From: Zhongshania marina
GTDB taxonomy: Bacteria; Pseudomonadota; Gammaproteobacteria; Pseudomonadales; Spongiibacteraceae
Assembly (NCBI RefSeq): GCF_002915595.1
Contig: NZ_PQGG01000021.1
Location: 1 to 64,000 of the forward strand
Direction: 5' to 3'
Length of the DNA: 64,000 bases
This document shows positions 50,148 through 58,933 of the stretch, one piece after another. The first letter of the stretch is position 1. Each line of letters begins with the position of its first letter. A model generated the notes under the pieces. It worked only from the letters and a program-made list of their open reading frames with translations, had not been told where the DNA came from and did not search any database. The translations under genes and the position numbers were made by a program.

Positions 50148-52202
50148 TTAAAATTGAAAACCGATTGCAAGTTCGATATTTCTCCCCGCCTCTGGCGCGT
50201 AATCGCGAATAAACGACGAACTGCTTCGTATTTCTTCATCGCCCAGATTTCGTCCTTTTAAGGAAATTGAGCATTCAGTCCCAGCAAACTGAAAACGACG
50301 TGACACGCTGGCATCAAGACGATTGTATCCAGCAGTAGACGACTCATTTAAACCCGCTTGGCTTTGCGCCTGCGCATGAATATAGCTGATATCCGCCTGC
50401 CAGTTCCGCCAATCCCACCCGATGCTAAGACCATCATGAGCCGGCGGTAGACGGGGCACGTCTTCACCATCATCGAACTCGGCATTGATTCGATCACCGA
50501 ACACACTCAGCTGATACGAATGCGCTGCGCCTTGTGGTGTATAGCGATAATTCAACTCATATTCGACACCCTCAAACACCGCATCTTGCTGACGGTATTG
50601 CAGAACGTCGGTCTCGTCTATTTGGGTACCGCTATTATCTAGGTAGATGTAATCAGTAAACTGATTGTGGAATAAGGTCAATTTAGCTGTCACTGCAGCA
50701 AAGTCAGCCCGAATAATAAAATCTGCATTGCGCGATTTTTCGTTCGTTAAATCGGCATCACCCACCTCAATAGCACCTGTTGCGCCGTGTACAACGTAAT
50801 GGTCTTCATCATTGCCAATGTTTGAAAAGCGCTCCTCCGCGTTGGGTGCCCGCTGGGATTCAGACAATGCCAATGACAAGCTCCAAATCTCGTTTACATC
50901 GTATATACCCGCTAGAGACGCGCTATAACTTGTCTCCTCCTGATCATCGCTAATGGCGTGCGCTATCTCTAAACGCTCAATATCGACACGCATTCCCGCC
51001 TCTATCGACCATTTATTAGCGTGGTAGTCTTCTAGCCAAAACAAGCCGATAGATCGCGTGGTATTTTCTGGAACAAAAGCCTCCTCACCGAGGGCAGAGA
51101 AGTCAGCATTGAGCCACTGCAGGCCCCACACACCGTGCCACGGTCCCCACGGTTTGTGTGTCAGTTCTAGACGTCCCGCCCAGGCTTCTTTATTAAAGGT
51201 GGTGCCCACTTCCCCACTAGATTCCACTTCTTGATGCTGATAGTCGCTGTAGCTCATACGCCAGCGCATAATATCGATAAGCCCATCAAAATGTAGATCG
51301 CCAGCCATGTCCCAGCGCGTTTGATCGATAACGATGCTTACGCCCTCTTCCTCATGTTCTCCGTGTTCATGCTCGTCATGATCGTGGTCATGATCTTCCT
51401 CATGATGGTGAACGCCCGAGGGAATACCGTACTGATTACTCAACTCGGTGTAACTCAGCCCCCAATAACCGTCGTCAAAATGATAACTGCTACCCACGGT
51501 CACACGGCGGGTTCTGCCGCTGGCATTGCCAATACTACCCTCGGTGTTCTCTTCGATATCGTCTACATTGCGCGGATTAATCGCAAACCCTGGGATATCT
51601 GGCTCTGACCAGTCGCGGTACAAGCCATCAATATGCAGCATCCAGCGACCATCACCAGCATCGACCCTAAATACGCCGCTACGGCCATCATCAACACTGC
51701 CACTGCGAAGTTCAGCAACACCGTTTACGCCGTCTATCGCTTTCGCAGGAATACGACCATCCACCACATTAATCACACCGCCAATAGCACCACCGCCGTA
51801 AAGCATAGTCGCAGGCCCCCGCAGTATCTCAATACTGTCCGCGAGTATCGGTTCCACTGATACCGCATGATCGGCGCTATTCGTTGACACATCCAAGGCT
51901 GGCAGCCCATTTTGCAATACTTGTACCCGTGGCCCCTGCTGGCCTCGAATAACCGGCTGCCCTACGGCGGGGCCAAAACTTGCACTGCTCAATCCGGGTG
52001 AATTATTTAAGGTTTCGCCAATCGTCGCCGCGGCCTGCCTTTTAAGTTCTTCGCCATCCAGTACCGTAACTGGCAGCGCGGTTTGCGCTTCCTTTTTATG
52101 TATTGGCATGGTCACCAATACATGTTCCATACGCTTACTGTCTGCGGCGAATACCGGCGCAGCAGCAATGGCCAGCAATGGCGGTAAAAAATATTTTTTC
52201 AT
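50148..52202 (-). CDS. TonB-dependent receptor with His-rich loop, ZnuD-like
   Basis: A 684-residue outer-membrane receptor. Signal peptide KKYFLPPLLAIAAAPVFA, a plug domain (ALPVTVLDGEELKRQAAATIGETL; IEILRGPATMLYGGGAIGGVINV) and a barrel ending in Phe (IELAIGFQF). An extracellular loop at about residues 265-288 (51342-51410) is almost entirely His, Asp and Glu (HHHEEDHDHDHDEHEHGEHE), which strongly suggests divalent-metal capture as in the zinc receptor ZnuD. Start 52202 gives the signal peptide; the frame is open to 52313. It follows a small exported Cys/His protein gene on the same strand. Confidence 0.88.
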   Translation of the reverse strand: MKKYFLPPLLAIAAAPVFAADSKRMEHVLVTMPIHKKEAQTALPVTVLDGEELKRQAAATIGETLNNSPGLSSASFGPAVGQPVIRGQQGPRVQVLQNGLPALDVSTNSADHAVSVEPILADSIEILRGPATMLYGGGAIGGVINVVDGRIPAKAIDGVNGVAELRSGSVDDGRSGVFRVDAGDGRWMLHIDGLYRDWSEPDIPGFAINPRNVDDIEENTEGSIGNASGRTRRVTVGSSYHFDDGYWGLSYTELSNQYGIPSGVHHHEEDHDHDHDEHEHGEHEEEGVSIVIDQTRWDMAGDLHFDGLIDIMRWRMSYSDYQHQEVESSGEVGTTFNKEAWAGRLELTHKPWGPWHGVWGLQWLNADFSALGEEAFVPENTTRSIGLFWLEDYHANKWSIEAGMRVDIERLEIAHAISDDQEETSYSASLAGIYDVNEIWSLSLALSESQRAPNAEERFSNIGNDEDHYVVHGATGAIEVGDADLTNEKSRNADFIIRADFAAVTAKLTLFHNQFTDYIYLDNSGTQIDETDVLQYRQQDAVFEGVEYELNYRYTPQGAAHSYQLSVFGDRINAEFDDGEDVPRLPPAHDGLSIGWDWRNWQADISYIHAQAQSQAGLNESSTAGYNRLDASVSRRFQFAGTECSISLKGRNLGDEEIRSSSSFIRDYAPEAGRNIELAIGFQF

Positions 52203-52368
52203 GACTAACATCCCGCGTATCAATTTCTCGCCTTCGACGCGTGATGCGGCCGAAGTTATGTGATTCAGAAATTCACCATCGCGTACATGGATCTGAGTCC
52301 ACGCCGCAGCCAATTAAGCTCAGCACAATGGCAAACTTACGTGACTAGCAAATCTGATTTTTTGGGTT

Positions 52369-52659
52369 TTAAACGAGGGGATGTAAAGGTGGAGCACGTG
52401 TAGGAGGACGTAAATTGACCTGCGGCACCGCGGCGACAATCGGCGAGACCGTGCCAAGGGCAATAGACGAAGGCGCCAACTGGAGGCTGTTTGGGGTGGA
52501 CGGCAAGGCCGCCGCGCCATAATGGCACACCACACAGGCATCAATCGCCGTGTGTTCGGCAATGTGTACATGATTGCCCTGCAACCACATAGACCAGCTT
52601 AAGCAGAGCAATAAGACTGCCAGCAGCGGTATGCGATGTTGAGGGCGTAATCTAGTCAT
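52369..52659 (-). CDS. Small exported Cys/His protein, DUF2946-like
   Basis: A 96-residue protein with an N-terminal hydrophobic segment (LLAVLLLCLSWSMWLQG), then GNHVHIAEHTAIDACVVCHYG with a CxxC-H group and several histidines, and a Pro-rich end. Small proteins of this form (DUF2946) often precede TonB receptors for copper or zinc. Position right before the His-rich receptor supports metal homeostasis. Family assignment is by resemblance only. Confidence 0.6.
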   Translation of the reverse strand: MTRLRPQHRIPLLAVLLLCLSWSMWLQGNHVHIAEHTAIDACVVCHYGAAALPSTPNSLQLAPSSIALGTVSPIVAAVPQVNLRPPTRAPPLHPLV

Positions 52660-52696
52660 AACGAGTTAGATTTGCTCATTTAAGAAGGGTGCGCCC

Positions 52697-52727
52697 TAGG
52701 ATACTGTGCTTTTATGACAATATCCTA
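52697..52727. promoter_or_regulatory. Extended inverted repeat upstream of the metal-uptake genes
   Basis: TAGGATA (52697-52703) and TATCCTA (52721-52727) are perfect arms 17 bases apart. With ACA/TGT and one wobble pair the stem reaches 11 pairs. It lies 38 bases before the start of the small Cys/His gene and 21 bases after purC. It may be a metal-regulator operator or a purC transcript end; it does not look like a textbook Zur box. Confidence 0.4.
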
Positions 52728-52747
52728 AGATCGGCGGCTTTCAACTA

Positions 52748-53467
52748 TCAAGCGTCGAAATCTATGCCCAAGCGACGGCCAACGATTTCATAGGACTCAA
52801 CCACATTGCCTAAGCCCTGGCGGAAGCGGTCTTTATCGAGTTTTTCACGGGTATCCGCATCCCACAAACGACAGCCATCTGGAGAGAATTCATCGCCTAA
52901 ATGGATTTCACCGTCGCTGAACACGCCAAACTCAAGTTTGTAATCAACTAATAACATGCCCGCCTCAGCGAACATCGCTTTAAGCACCTCGTTCACTTTG
53001 AAGGTCAATTCCTTCATGCGATCTAACTGCGCATCATTCGCCCAACCGAATGAACGGATGTGATATTCGTTAATCATTGGGTCGTGCAGCGCGTCATTTT
53101 TTAGGAACATTTCAAAGGTCGGTGGGTTTAATTCCTTGCCTTCTTCCACACCCAAGCGCTTCACAATCGAACCCGCAGCGATATTGCGAACCACGCATTC
53201 GATGGGCAGCATATCCAGCTTTTTAACTAGGGCATCGTTGTCTGACAGCAGCTTTTCGAAATGGGTTGGGATACCCGCCGCTTGGAGTGCCTGCATAATG
53301 AAAGCATTGAACTTATTGTTCACCATGCCCTTGCGATCCAGCTGTTCTACCCGCAAGCCATCAAAGGCCGAGGTATCGTTTCTGAAATTGAGGATATAAC
53401 GGTCAGGATCATCAGTTTTATAAACTGATTTTGCCTTGCCGGAATACAACTCTTCGCGTTTTTCCAT
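52748..53467 (-). CDS. purC: SAICAR synthase (purine biosynthesis)
   Basis: A 239-residue ATP-dependent ligase joining aspartate to CAIR. It matches E. coli PurC along its length: [79 protein letters not shown] 53467 with GAGGC upstream gives the normal N-terminus. Last gene of the dapA-bamC-hydrolase-purC operon. Confidence 0.95.
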   Translation of the reverse strand: MEKREELYSGKAKSVYKTDDPDRYILNFRNDTSAFDGLRVEQLDRKGMVNNKFNAFIMQALQAAGIPTHFEKLLSDNDALVKKLDMLPIECVVRNIAAGSIVKRLGVEEGKELNPPTFEMFLKNDALHDPMINEYHIRSFGWANDAQLDRMKELTFKVNEVLKAMFAEAGMLLVDYKLEFGVFSDGEIHLGDEFSPDGCRLWDADTREKLDKDRFRQGLGNVVESYEIVGRRLGIDFDA

Positions 53468-53492
53468 GGTTTGCCTCATTAGCACAAGATGA

Positions 53493-54251
53493 TCACGCTA
53501 TTTCAAGCCAGTCGAAACCGGCATCTTGATCGGCAGACAGCAGCGCGTCACTGTTTGCCAACATTGGTTCTATTGCCGCCCTCGCCAAAGCGGGGGTGTT
53601 ATTCTGCTCGCTCAAGTGGGCCATTACCACATGCTGCAAATGGCCAACCTCAGCCTCTGCCAGCAAGCTCGCCGCCTGCTGATTATTCAAATGCCCCCAA
53701 TCGCCACCAACCCGCTGCTTCAATGAGTACGGGTAAGGGCCGTTGGCCAACATGGTCACGTCGTGATTGCATTCTAAAAGCAAGGCGTCGCAGCGCCGAT
53801 AGTGCTCCCGAACGAAGGGCGTAATACTACCTAAATCCGTGAGCAGCCCAAATGTTTTTTTTTGGTATCTGAACACAAATTGACAGGGTTCACGCGCATC
53901 ATGAGGGACGGCTACTGGCGTCACCGAAATTCCGCCGATATCTATTGCGATACCCAGCGCTAAATTTTTCCAATGGTGAGACAGCCGGATCTGCCCATAT
54001 TCGCCGGTGCCGTAGCTGCAGTACACCGGCAATTTGTATTTTCGAGCCAGTGGCAGCACACCTTTGATATGGTCGCTGTGTTCGTGGGTAACGAGGATGG
54101 CGGCCAAATCCGTTGGTGAGCGACCTAATCTCGCCATGCGCCGCTCGGTTTCTTTAATCGTAAATCCGCAGTCGATCAGCACACAGCTTTGATCAGTTTC
54201 AAGCAGGGTAGCATTGCCTTTACTGCCGCTACCCAGAGATGCAAAGCGCAC
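53493..54251 (-). CDS. Metallo-beta-lactamase-fold hydrolase (YycJ/VicX-like)
   Basis: A 252-residue protein. Zinc ligands are in [10 protein letters not shown] (HxHxDH), with later His/Asp in [13 protein letters not shown] and MAHLSEQN. The start [12 protein letters not shown] is characteristic of the YycJ group, reported to act as exonuclease-type or unknown hydrolases. GTG start at 54251, sharing a base with the bamC stop (TAGTG). Sits in its usual place between bamC and purC. Confidence 0.88.
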   Translation of the reverse strand: MRFASLGSGSKGNATLLETDQSCVLIDCGFTIKETERRMARLGRSPTDLAAILVTHEHSDHIKGVLPLARKYKLPVYCSYGTGEYGQIRLSHHWKNLALGIAIDIGGISVTPVAVPHDAREPCQFVFRYQKKTFGLLTDLGSITPFVREHYRRCDALLLECNHDVTMLANGPYPYSLKQRVGGDWGHLNNQQAASLLAEAEVGHLQHVVMAHLSEQNNTPALARAAIEPMLANSDALLSADQDAGFDWLEIA

Positions 54252-55288
54252 TAATACAAATACCCCATAATGCGGTTTAGCAATTTTTCGCGCTCGGCGT
54301 CACGCAGGCGACGACCTTTTTGATAATTCAGGTAAATACGCGCTTCTTCAGGCCCGAACTCGCGCATTTCAACCACATAGCGGCTTAAATTATTGCGACG
54401 TGCGCCAAAGGTACGCGCAAACCAGCCAGCTTGCTCTTCTTCAGGGTCAGCATAGGTAAGCCAGTATTTATTTACTTCACGGCGATCGTCTTCGATTTCA
54501 AAGCCGGCTTTGACCAAGGCCAAGCCCAGTGCAGCCCAAGCCCGATCGACGGGTAACTGCAAGCGCAAATGACGGCTATCTGGACCACCGTCGCCACCTT
54601 CAATAAATATCTTGCCTTTGCCATCGGAGCGTTGAGCAAGAACAGAAACTGAACCCGCTGTTTCACGATCAGCTAAATACTGGGCTACAACCCTCACCAT
54701 TTGTGATTCGCGCTGGGGGCTATCCGACTTTTGCGGCCACTGATCATTACCATTAACCTGTACCAGCACGTGAATTTCACTCGTACCCTGCTGCACACCC
54801 TCTTCTAAACGAAAGCGGAAACGCTCACGACTAGCACCATCACCCTCTGGATCGCGCCACTGGGTTTCAATAATCGCCGCCTTACCGTCGGCTTTCGCAA
54901 TATCTAAACCGGCACGACTTAAGAATACGCGCATCCGCGGCCATACCTGATTTGGATCACCGTCTAGCAAAATCCAGCTGCGGTCTTCCAAAGTCTGAAT
55001 TTTAACTTCGGCGGTACCCACGTTTTTAGCGAGCGGCTCGGGGCGCTGAGCTTCAAATTTGCCTGGCAGTGCTTCATGCGTTTGAATGCCAGGCACAACA
55101 TATTGGTCATCTAAGGTTTCTGACCGCACCCCCGGTGGTAACTCTAGGGGCGCGCTAAGTTTTGCGCGGCGATAATCCTGGCCGCGGTCGCGAAACATGC
55201 CATCGCCACCAAAGCAGCCTGACAAGACGCTTAGCCCGAGGCTCATTACTGTTAATCGAAAACCGGTGCTGCGCATAAATGTGCTCAT
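54251..55288 (-). CDS. bamC: Outer-membrane assembly lipoprotein BamC
   Basis: A 345-residue lipoprotein of the BAM complex. The signal peptide ends in the lipobox LSGC, followed by the unstructured BamD-binding segment (RDRGQDYRRAKLSAPLELPPGVRSETLDDQYVVP) and two helix-grip domains. Start ATG 55288 directly abuts the dapA stop; ATG 55276 is an alternative. Position between dapA and purC is the classical gammaproteobacterial one. Confidence 0.9.
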   Translation of the reverse strand: MSTFMRSTGFRLTVMSLGLSVLSGCFGGDGMFRDRGQDYRRAKLSAPLELPPGVRSETLDDQYVVPGIQTHEALPGKFEAQRPEPLAKNVGTAEVKIQTLEDRSWILLDGDPNQVWPRMRVFLSRAGLDIAKADGKAAIIETQWRDPEGDGASRERFRFRLEEGVQQGTSEIHVLVQVNGNDQWPQKSDSPQRESQMVRVVAQYLADRETAGSVSVLAQRSDGKGKIFIEGGDGGPDSRHLRLQLPVDRAWAALGLALVKAGFEIEDDRREVNKYWLTYADPEEEQAGWFARTFGARRNNLSRYVVEMREFGPEEARIYLNYQKGRRLRDAEREKLLNRIMGYLY

Positions 55289-56167
55289 CTAGTCTAATAA
55301 TCCCGCTTGCGTTAACGCTTCCGTCACACTTGGTTGTGCCGCTTCACTTAATACCGTCAAGGGCAGGCGAATTCCGTCTTCCATCATACCCATAGCTAAT
55401 AGAGCCCATTTAACAGGTATTGGATTTGCTTCTACAAATAAACGGTCGTGGAGTATACGAAGTGGCGCGTCTGCAGCCGCTGTCGCTTCTTTATCACCCG
55501 ACATGGCGGCAAGGCATACTGCCTTCACTGCAGCGGGAGCAATATTAGCGGTGACCGAAATATTGCCTTTGCCGCCGAGCAGCATCAGCTCAGCTGCGGT
55601 AGCATCATCGCCTGACAATACATCGAGCTTATCGCCCACAGCATCAATCAACTCTTTACCCCGTGCCAAATCGCCCGTGGCGTCTTTAATCGCAATAATA
55701 TTGCGGTGCTCAGCCAAGCGAATAGTGGTGGAGTTCAACATGTCGCAAGCAGTACGCCCCGGCACATTGTATAAAATTTGTGGAATATCAACCGCGTCAG
55801 CTATCGCCATATAGTGCCGATACAAGCCCTCTTGGGTAGGCTTATTGTAATAAGGCGTTACCAACAAGCAGGCATCCGCGCCAACCTCACGCGCAACCTT
55901 TGTCAGCTCAATCGCCTCAGCGGTTGAGTTAGCACCAGTACCTGCAACCACCTTTATACGACCGGCAACCTGATCAACACAGGCCTTGATGACCATTTTG
56001 TGCTCATCCATAGCAAGTGTCGCGGATTCGCCAGTGGTACCCACTGCGACGATTCCATCAGTTCCCTGCTCAATATGCCATTCGATCAGACGCGACAACG
56101 CTTGCCAGTCAATACTGCCATCGCTGTGCATCGGGGTTACAAGGGCAACCACACTACCCGAAATCAT
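55289..56167 (-). CDS. dapA: 4-hydroxy-tetrahydrodipicolinate synthase
   Basis: A 292-residue TIM-barrel lyase condensing pyruvate with aspartate semialdehyde for lysine and peptidoglycan synthesis. Motifs: GTTGESATL, VTPYYNKPTQEGLYRHY, YNVPGRTACD and the Schiff-base lysine in IIAIKDATGD. ATG 56167 (MISGSVVALVTPM) with GGAG nine bases upstream is preferred over an in-frame start at 56221. First gene of the four-gene operon. Confidence 0.95.
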   Translation of the reverse strand: MISGSVVALVTPMHSDGSIDWQALSRLIEWHIEQGTDGIVAVGTTGESATLAMDEHKMVIKACVDQVAGRIKVVAGTGANSTAEAIELTKVAREVGADACLLVTPYYNKPTQEGLYRHYMAIADAVDIPQILYNVPGRTACDMLNSTTIRLAEHRNIIAIKDATGDLARGKELIDAVGDKLDVLSGDDATAAELMLLGGKGNISVTANIAPAAVKAVCLAAMSGDKEATAAADAPLRILHDRLFVEANPIPVKWALLAMGMMEDGIRLPLTVLSEAAQPSVTEALTQAGLLD

Positions 56168-56347
56168 GCCGGTATCTCCAAATTTGGTGCAAGCCGCTAA
56201 TGGTACTGGCCACTGCCACACAGCTCAAGGGACAAATCAATGTAAACCAGTTAGGCTTAGCCTTTTTCGCGAAACGAATTGGCCCAAGCGCAGTCATATA
56301 TTCTATAAAAAGCCATGTTTTGCCGAGTTGAGACAGGAGAAAACCCA

Positions 56348-56833
56348 ATGCGTTTCCTAGCCCTAGCCCTTCTGCTAATTTTGGCGCCGGTGAGTATAGC
56401 CGATCCTTGGCGCACAGACCCCATAACACCGCTAGACGAAAAGTATATGGAGGACAGCCGCAACGAGCTTAACGACCTTAGCCGTATCGAATTGGGGCGC
56501 AGTTTTGGCGAAAGCCGCGACAATGACCTTCGCCTGATCCAAACCCTACTTGACCGCAAACTCGTGAACGGCGAGCAAACACGACTGTTACAGGCGATGG
56601 GAATCATTTTGGGAGATTACCTCCAGAAGGAGCATCAGCTGAAATGGGTTATTTACACAGACCGCCTAGGCCGCAGCCGGGCCTTAGAGGTTCCCTTTAA
56701 GGACGAGGCGATATTCCCCGTGACCCAAATATCCAGCCGTGCGGCTGTGGGTGGCGACATTGACGTACAGGCGATTTACCAACGATTAGAAGAAGAAATA
56801 AAACGCGCCAAAAAGAAAATTATCGTTCGCTAA
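56348..56833 (+). CDS. Exported DUF3806 protein
   Basis: About 161 residues. Signal peptide RFLALALLLILAPVSIA, then a helical/beta domain (LGRSFGESRDNDLRLIQTLLDRKLV...LQAMGIILGDYLQKEHQLKWVIYTDRLGRSRAL) resembling DUF3806, ending in a basic helix (EEEIKRAKKKIIVR). Periplasmic, function unknown. ATG 56348 puts the signal at the N-terminus; an in-frame start at 56315 is possible. Divergent from dapA. Confidence 0.75.
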   Translation: MRFLALALLLILAPVSIADPWRTDPITPLDEKYMEDSRNELNDLSRIELGRSFGESRDNDLRLIQTLLDRKLVNGEQTRLLQAMGIILGDYLQKEHQLKWVIYTDRLGRSRALEVPFKDEAIFPVTQISSRAAVGGDIDVQAIYQRLEEEIKRAKKKIIVR

Positions 56834-56882
56834 ATGTATCCGCGGGTGGCAAAACTGCCGCTCGCCCCCCCTGAAAGCCGCG

Positions 56883-57767
56883 TTACACCCCCAAAAAATA
56901 CAGCAGTACTGGAATACTAATAAAACTAATTAGGGTAGAGCTCACCACCATCCCCGCCACCACGTCAGGCTCACGTTTGTACTGCATTGCCAGCAAATAA
57001 TTAAAAACCGCCGCCGGCGTTGCCGCCTGTAATAACACCACCTTGCGCTCTAGCCCTTCAAGATTCAAAAAGTAGACAGCGGCAAAGCCACCGGCAAGCC
57101 CCACGATCAGCTTCAACACCCCTAAACCAACTGACTTTTTGGCCTCTTGCAGTTTGAGAGAACTTAAGGACACCCCTAAGGTAATTAACATCAGCGGAAT
57201 AGACAGCCCACCCAGCAAGCCCAAAGTGTTTTGCAAGGAGACCGGCAAATGCCAATCATTAAAAATTAATAGGCAAGCGATAATCCCCGCATAAATGATT
57301 GGCGAGCTCAGCACACCTTTCACCATCGCTTTACCGCTCAACACCGCCGCCCCAAAGGAAAAATGCGCGATAGTCGTCGTCAAAAATATACCCAAGCCAA
57401 TCGCCAGTCCCTCCTCCCCAAAGGCAAATAGACACAGCGGCAAACCCATATTCCCAAAGTTGCCAAATACCAGTGGCACCAAGAAATTACGCATTTCAAT
57501 ACGCAGCACCACACAGGCAAGCGCAGCAAAAAGTGCAGAAAAACCCAGCATACAAACGCTAGCAAGCAACACATGCTGAAGTAATTCAGTCGATATAACA
57601 GTTTTACCAAAAGTACCTACAATTAACGCCGGCGCACCTACCCACAACACCATGCGGCGAACAAACTCGTGATCAAAGGGTTGACGAAAACGCACCCAGA
57701 ACACGCCGATAGCGGCGCACAAAATCACCGGCAAAATAATAGGAATAAGTGGGGAAATCAGGGACAT
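56883..57767 (-). CDS. AEC-family (auxin efflux carrier-like) transporter
   Basis: A 294-residue inner-membrane protein with about ten hydrophobic spans in two halves. FGNFGNMGLPLCLFAFGEEGL is the conserved first-half discontinuous helix, and LLQAATPAAVFNYLLAMQYKREPDVVAGMVVSSTLISFISIPVLLYFL is the conserved end. Relatives export or import dicarboxylates, malonate or amino-acid derivatives. No linked catabolic gene fixes the substrate. Confidence 0.85.
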   Translation of the reverse strand: MSLISPLIPIILPVILCAAIGVFWVRFRQPFDHEFVRRMVLWVGAPALIVGTFGKTVISTELLQHVLLASVCMLGFSALFAALACVVLRIEMRNFLVPLVFGNFGNMGLPLCLFAFGEEGLAIGLGIFLTTTIAHFSFGAAVLSGKAMVKGVLSSPIIYAGIIACLLIFNDWHLPVSLQNTLGLLGGLSIPLMLITLGVSLSSLKLQEAKKSVGLGVLKLIVGLAGGFAAVYFLNLEGLERKVVLLQAATPAAVFNYLLAMQYKREPDVVAGMVVSSTLISFISIPVLLYFLGV

Positions 57768-57918
57768 ATCAACTCCGGTTTCGCAGCCACCAACACGGTC
57801 TGCGAAGCGGCATTATCAAACTAAGACTGGGCTTTTCCAAGTAAGGATTTTAAAACATCACATCGACTAGGCCCAAATAGTCGTACACGAGTAAACAATC
57901 TCACTACCAGCTCTTTAT

Positions 57919-58134
57919 ATGATGAAAGTAAACCCCAAAAAATTGCTCAACAGTAAATGGACTGCCGTAGCGGCTCAACATAAAGAAAAACATTTTCTTG
58001 TGAAAGAACTAGAGTTCGACGAAAACAACATTGTAGTGCGCTGCGTCATGGAGGCCATAATGACAAAGCGAGAATTTGACATTAACTGGCGAGACTTAAA
58101 CCAACAAAGCGACTGGAGGGCAGGCTGGCGATAA
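57919..58134 (+). CDS. TIGR02450-family small protein
   Basis: A 71-residue protein. NPKKLLNSKWTAVAAQHKEKHFLVKEL and a Trp/Arg-rich C-terminus (INWRDLNQQSDWRAGWR) match the TIGR02450 family of short proteins of unknown role, common in marine Gammaproteobacteria. Convergent with the SDR at 58142. Confidence 0.8.
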   Translation: MMKVNPKKLLNSKWTAVAAQHKEKHFLVKELEFDENNIVVRCVMEAIMTKREFDINWRDLNQQSDWRAGWR

Positions 58135-58141
58135 GCCTTTG

Positions 58142-58903
58142 TTAAAACTGATCAGGCCGCAGCATCGCATCGTGGCCACCGTCGACAAAGACGATAGATC
58201 CCGCCATGAAACTTGCCTTGCCGCTCAACATAAAACACACCACGTCAGCTATTTGCTCTGGTTTGCCAATGGCACCCAACGGCACGCTGTCGCCAAAGTC
58301 TTTCATCACTTGGCCGAGATCCTTATCGGCAAGCACTTTTTTGCTTAAGGGGGTATCAATAATACCTGGCGCCACGGCATTGAGACGAACGCCTTGGCGG
58401 GCATAATCCGGCGCATTGCGACGCAGCCAACAGCTCAAGGCATGTTTAGAGCCCGCATAGGCGCTATGTCCGTCTTTATTTTCAATCAATTCACAGGCTG
58501 CGACTTCTTGGCCGCCTAGCATTAAATCAACAAATTCGTCATGACCAACCATCGCGGCGGAATTAGATGCAATCATCACAATGCTGCCTTTGCGTTTAAG
58601 CAGCAAATCTAGCACCCCTTCCGTGACCGCCACCGCTGCGAAAAAATTCACCTTAGCTATCAATGAAAATGGCCTGACTGATGGCCCCAAACCCGCACAG
58701 GGAATAAAGCCATCTAAGCCCTCCGGCGCCAATGCTCGAATACCATCTATGGCTTTTTGCCGGCCGGCCAAATCTGACAAGTCTGCACAAACATCACCGT
58801 CGGCAAGGTCTACAACAATAACGCGATGACCCGCGTCGCAAAGTTGATTTTTGATGGCAGCGCCAATACCTGTCGCGCCGCCAGTTAATGCGTAGGTAGC
58901 CAT
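58142..58903 (-). CDS. Short-chain dehydrogenase/reductase downstream of the F420 operon
   Basis: A 253-residue SDR, like bacterial 3-alpha-hydroxysteroid dehydrogenase. TGGATGIGAAI (7-17) binds the nucleotide, D32-type acid in VVDLADGD suggests NAD(H), a catalytic Ser lies in MIASNSAA, and SAYAGSKHAL gives Tyr and Lys. VAPGIIDTPL follows. It starts 30 bases after the end of the fused cofGH gene and probably shares its transcript. Substrate unknown; nothing shows F420 use, since SDRs use NAD(P). Confidence 0.85.
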   Translation of the reverse strand: MATYALTGGATGIGAAIKNQLCDAGHRVIVVDLADGDVCADLSDLAGRQKAIDGIRALAPEGLDGFIPCAGLGPSVRPFSLIAKVNFFAAVAVTEGVLDLLLKRKGSIVMIASNSAAMVGHDEFVDLMLGGQEVAACELIENKDGHSAYAGSKHALSCWLRRNAPDYARQGVRLNAVAPGIIDTPLSKKVLADKDLGQVMKDFGDSVPLGAIGKPEQIADVVCFMLSGKASFMAGSIVFVDGGHDAMLRPDQF

Positions 58904-58933
58904 TTATTATCCTTATTATGGTTTGGTGAGCGC

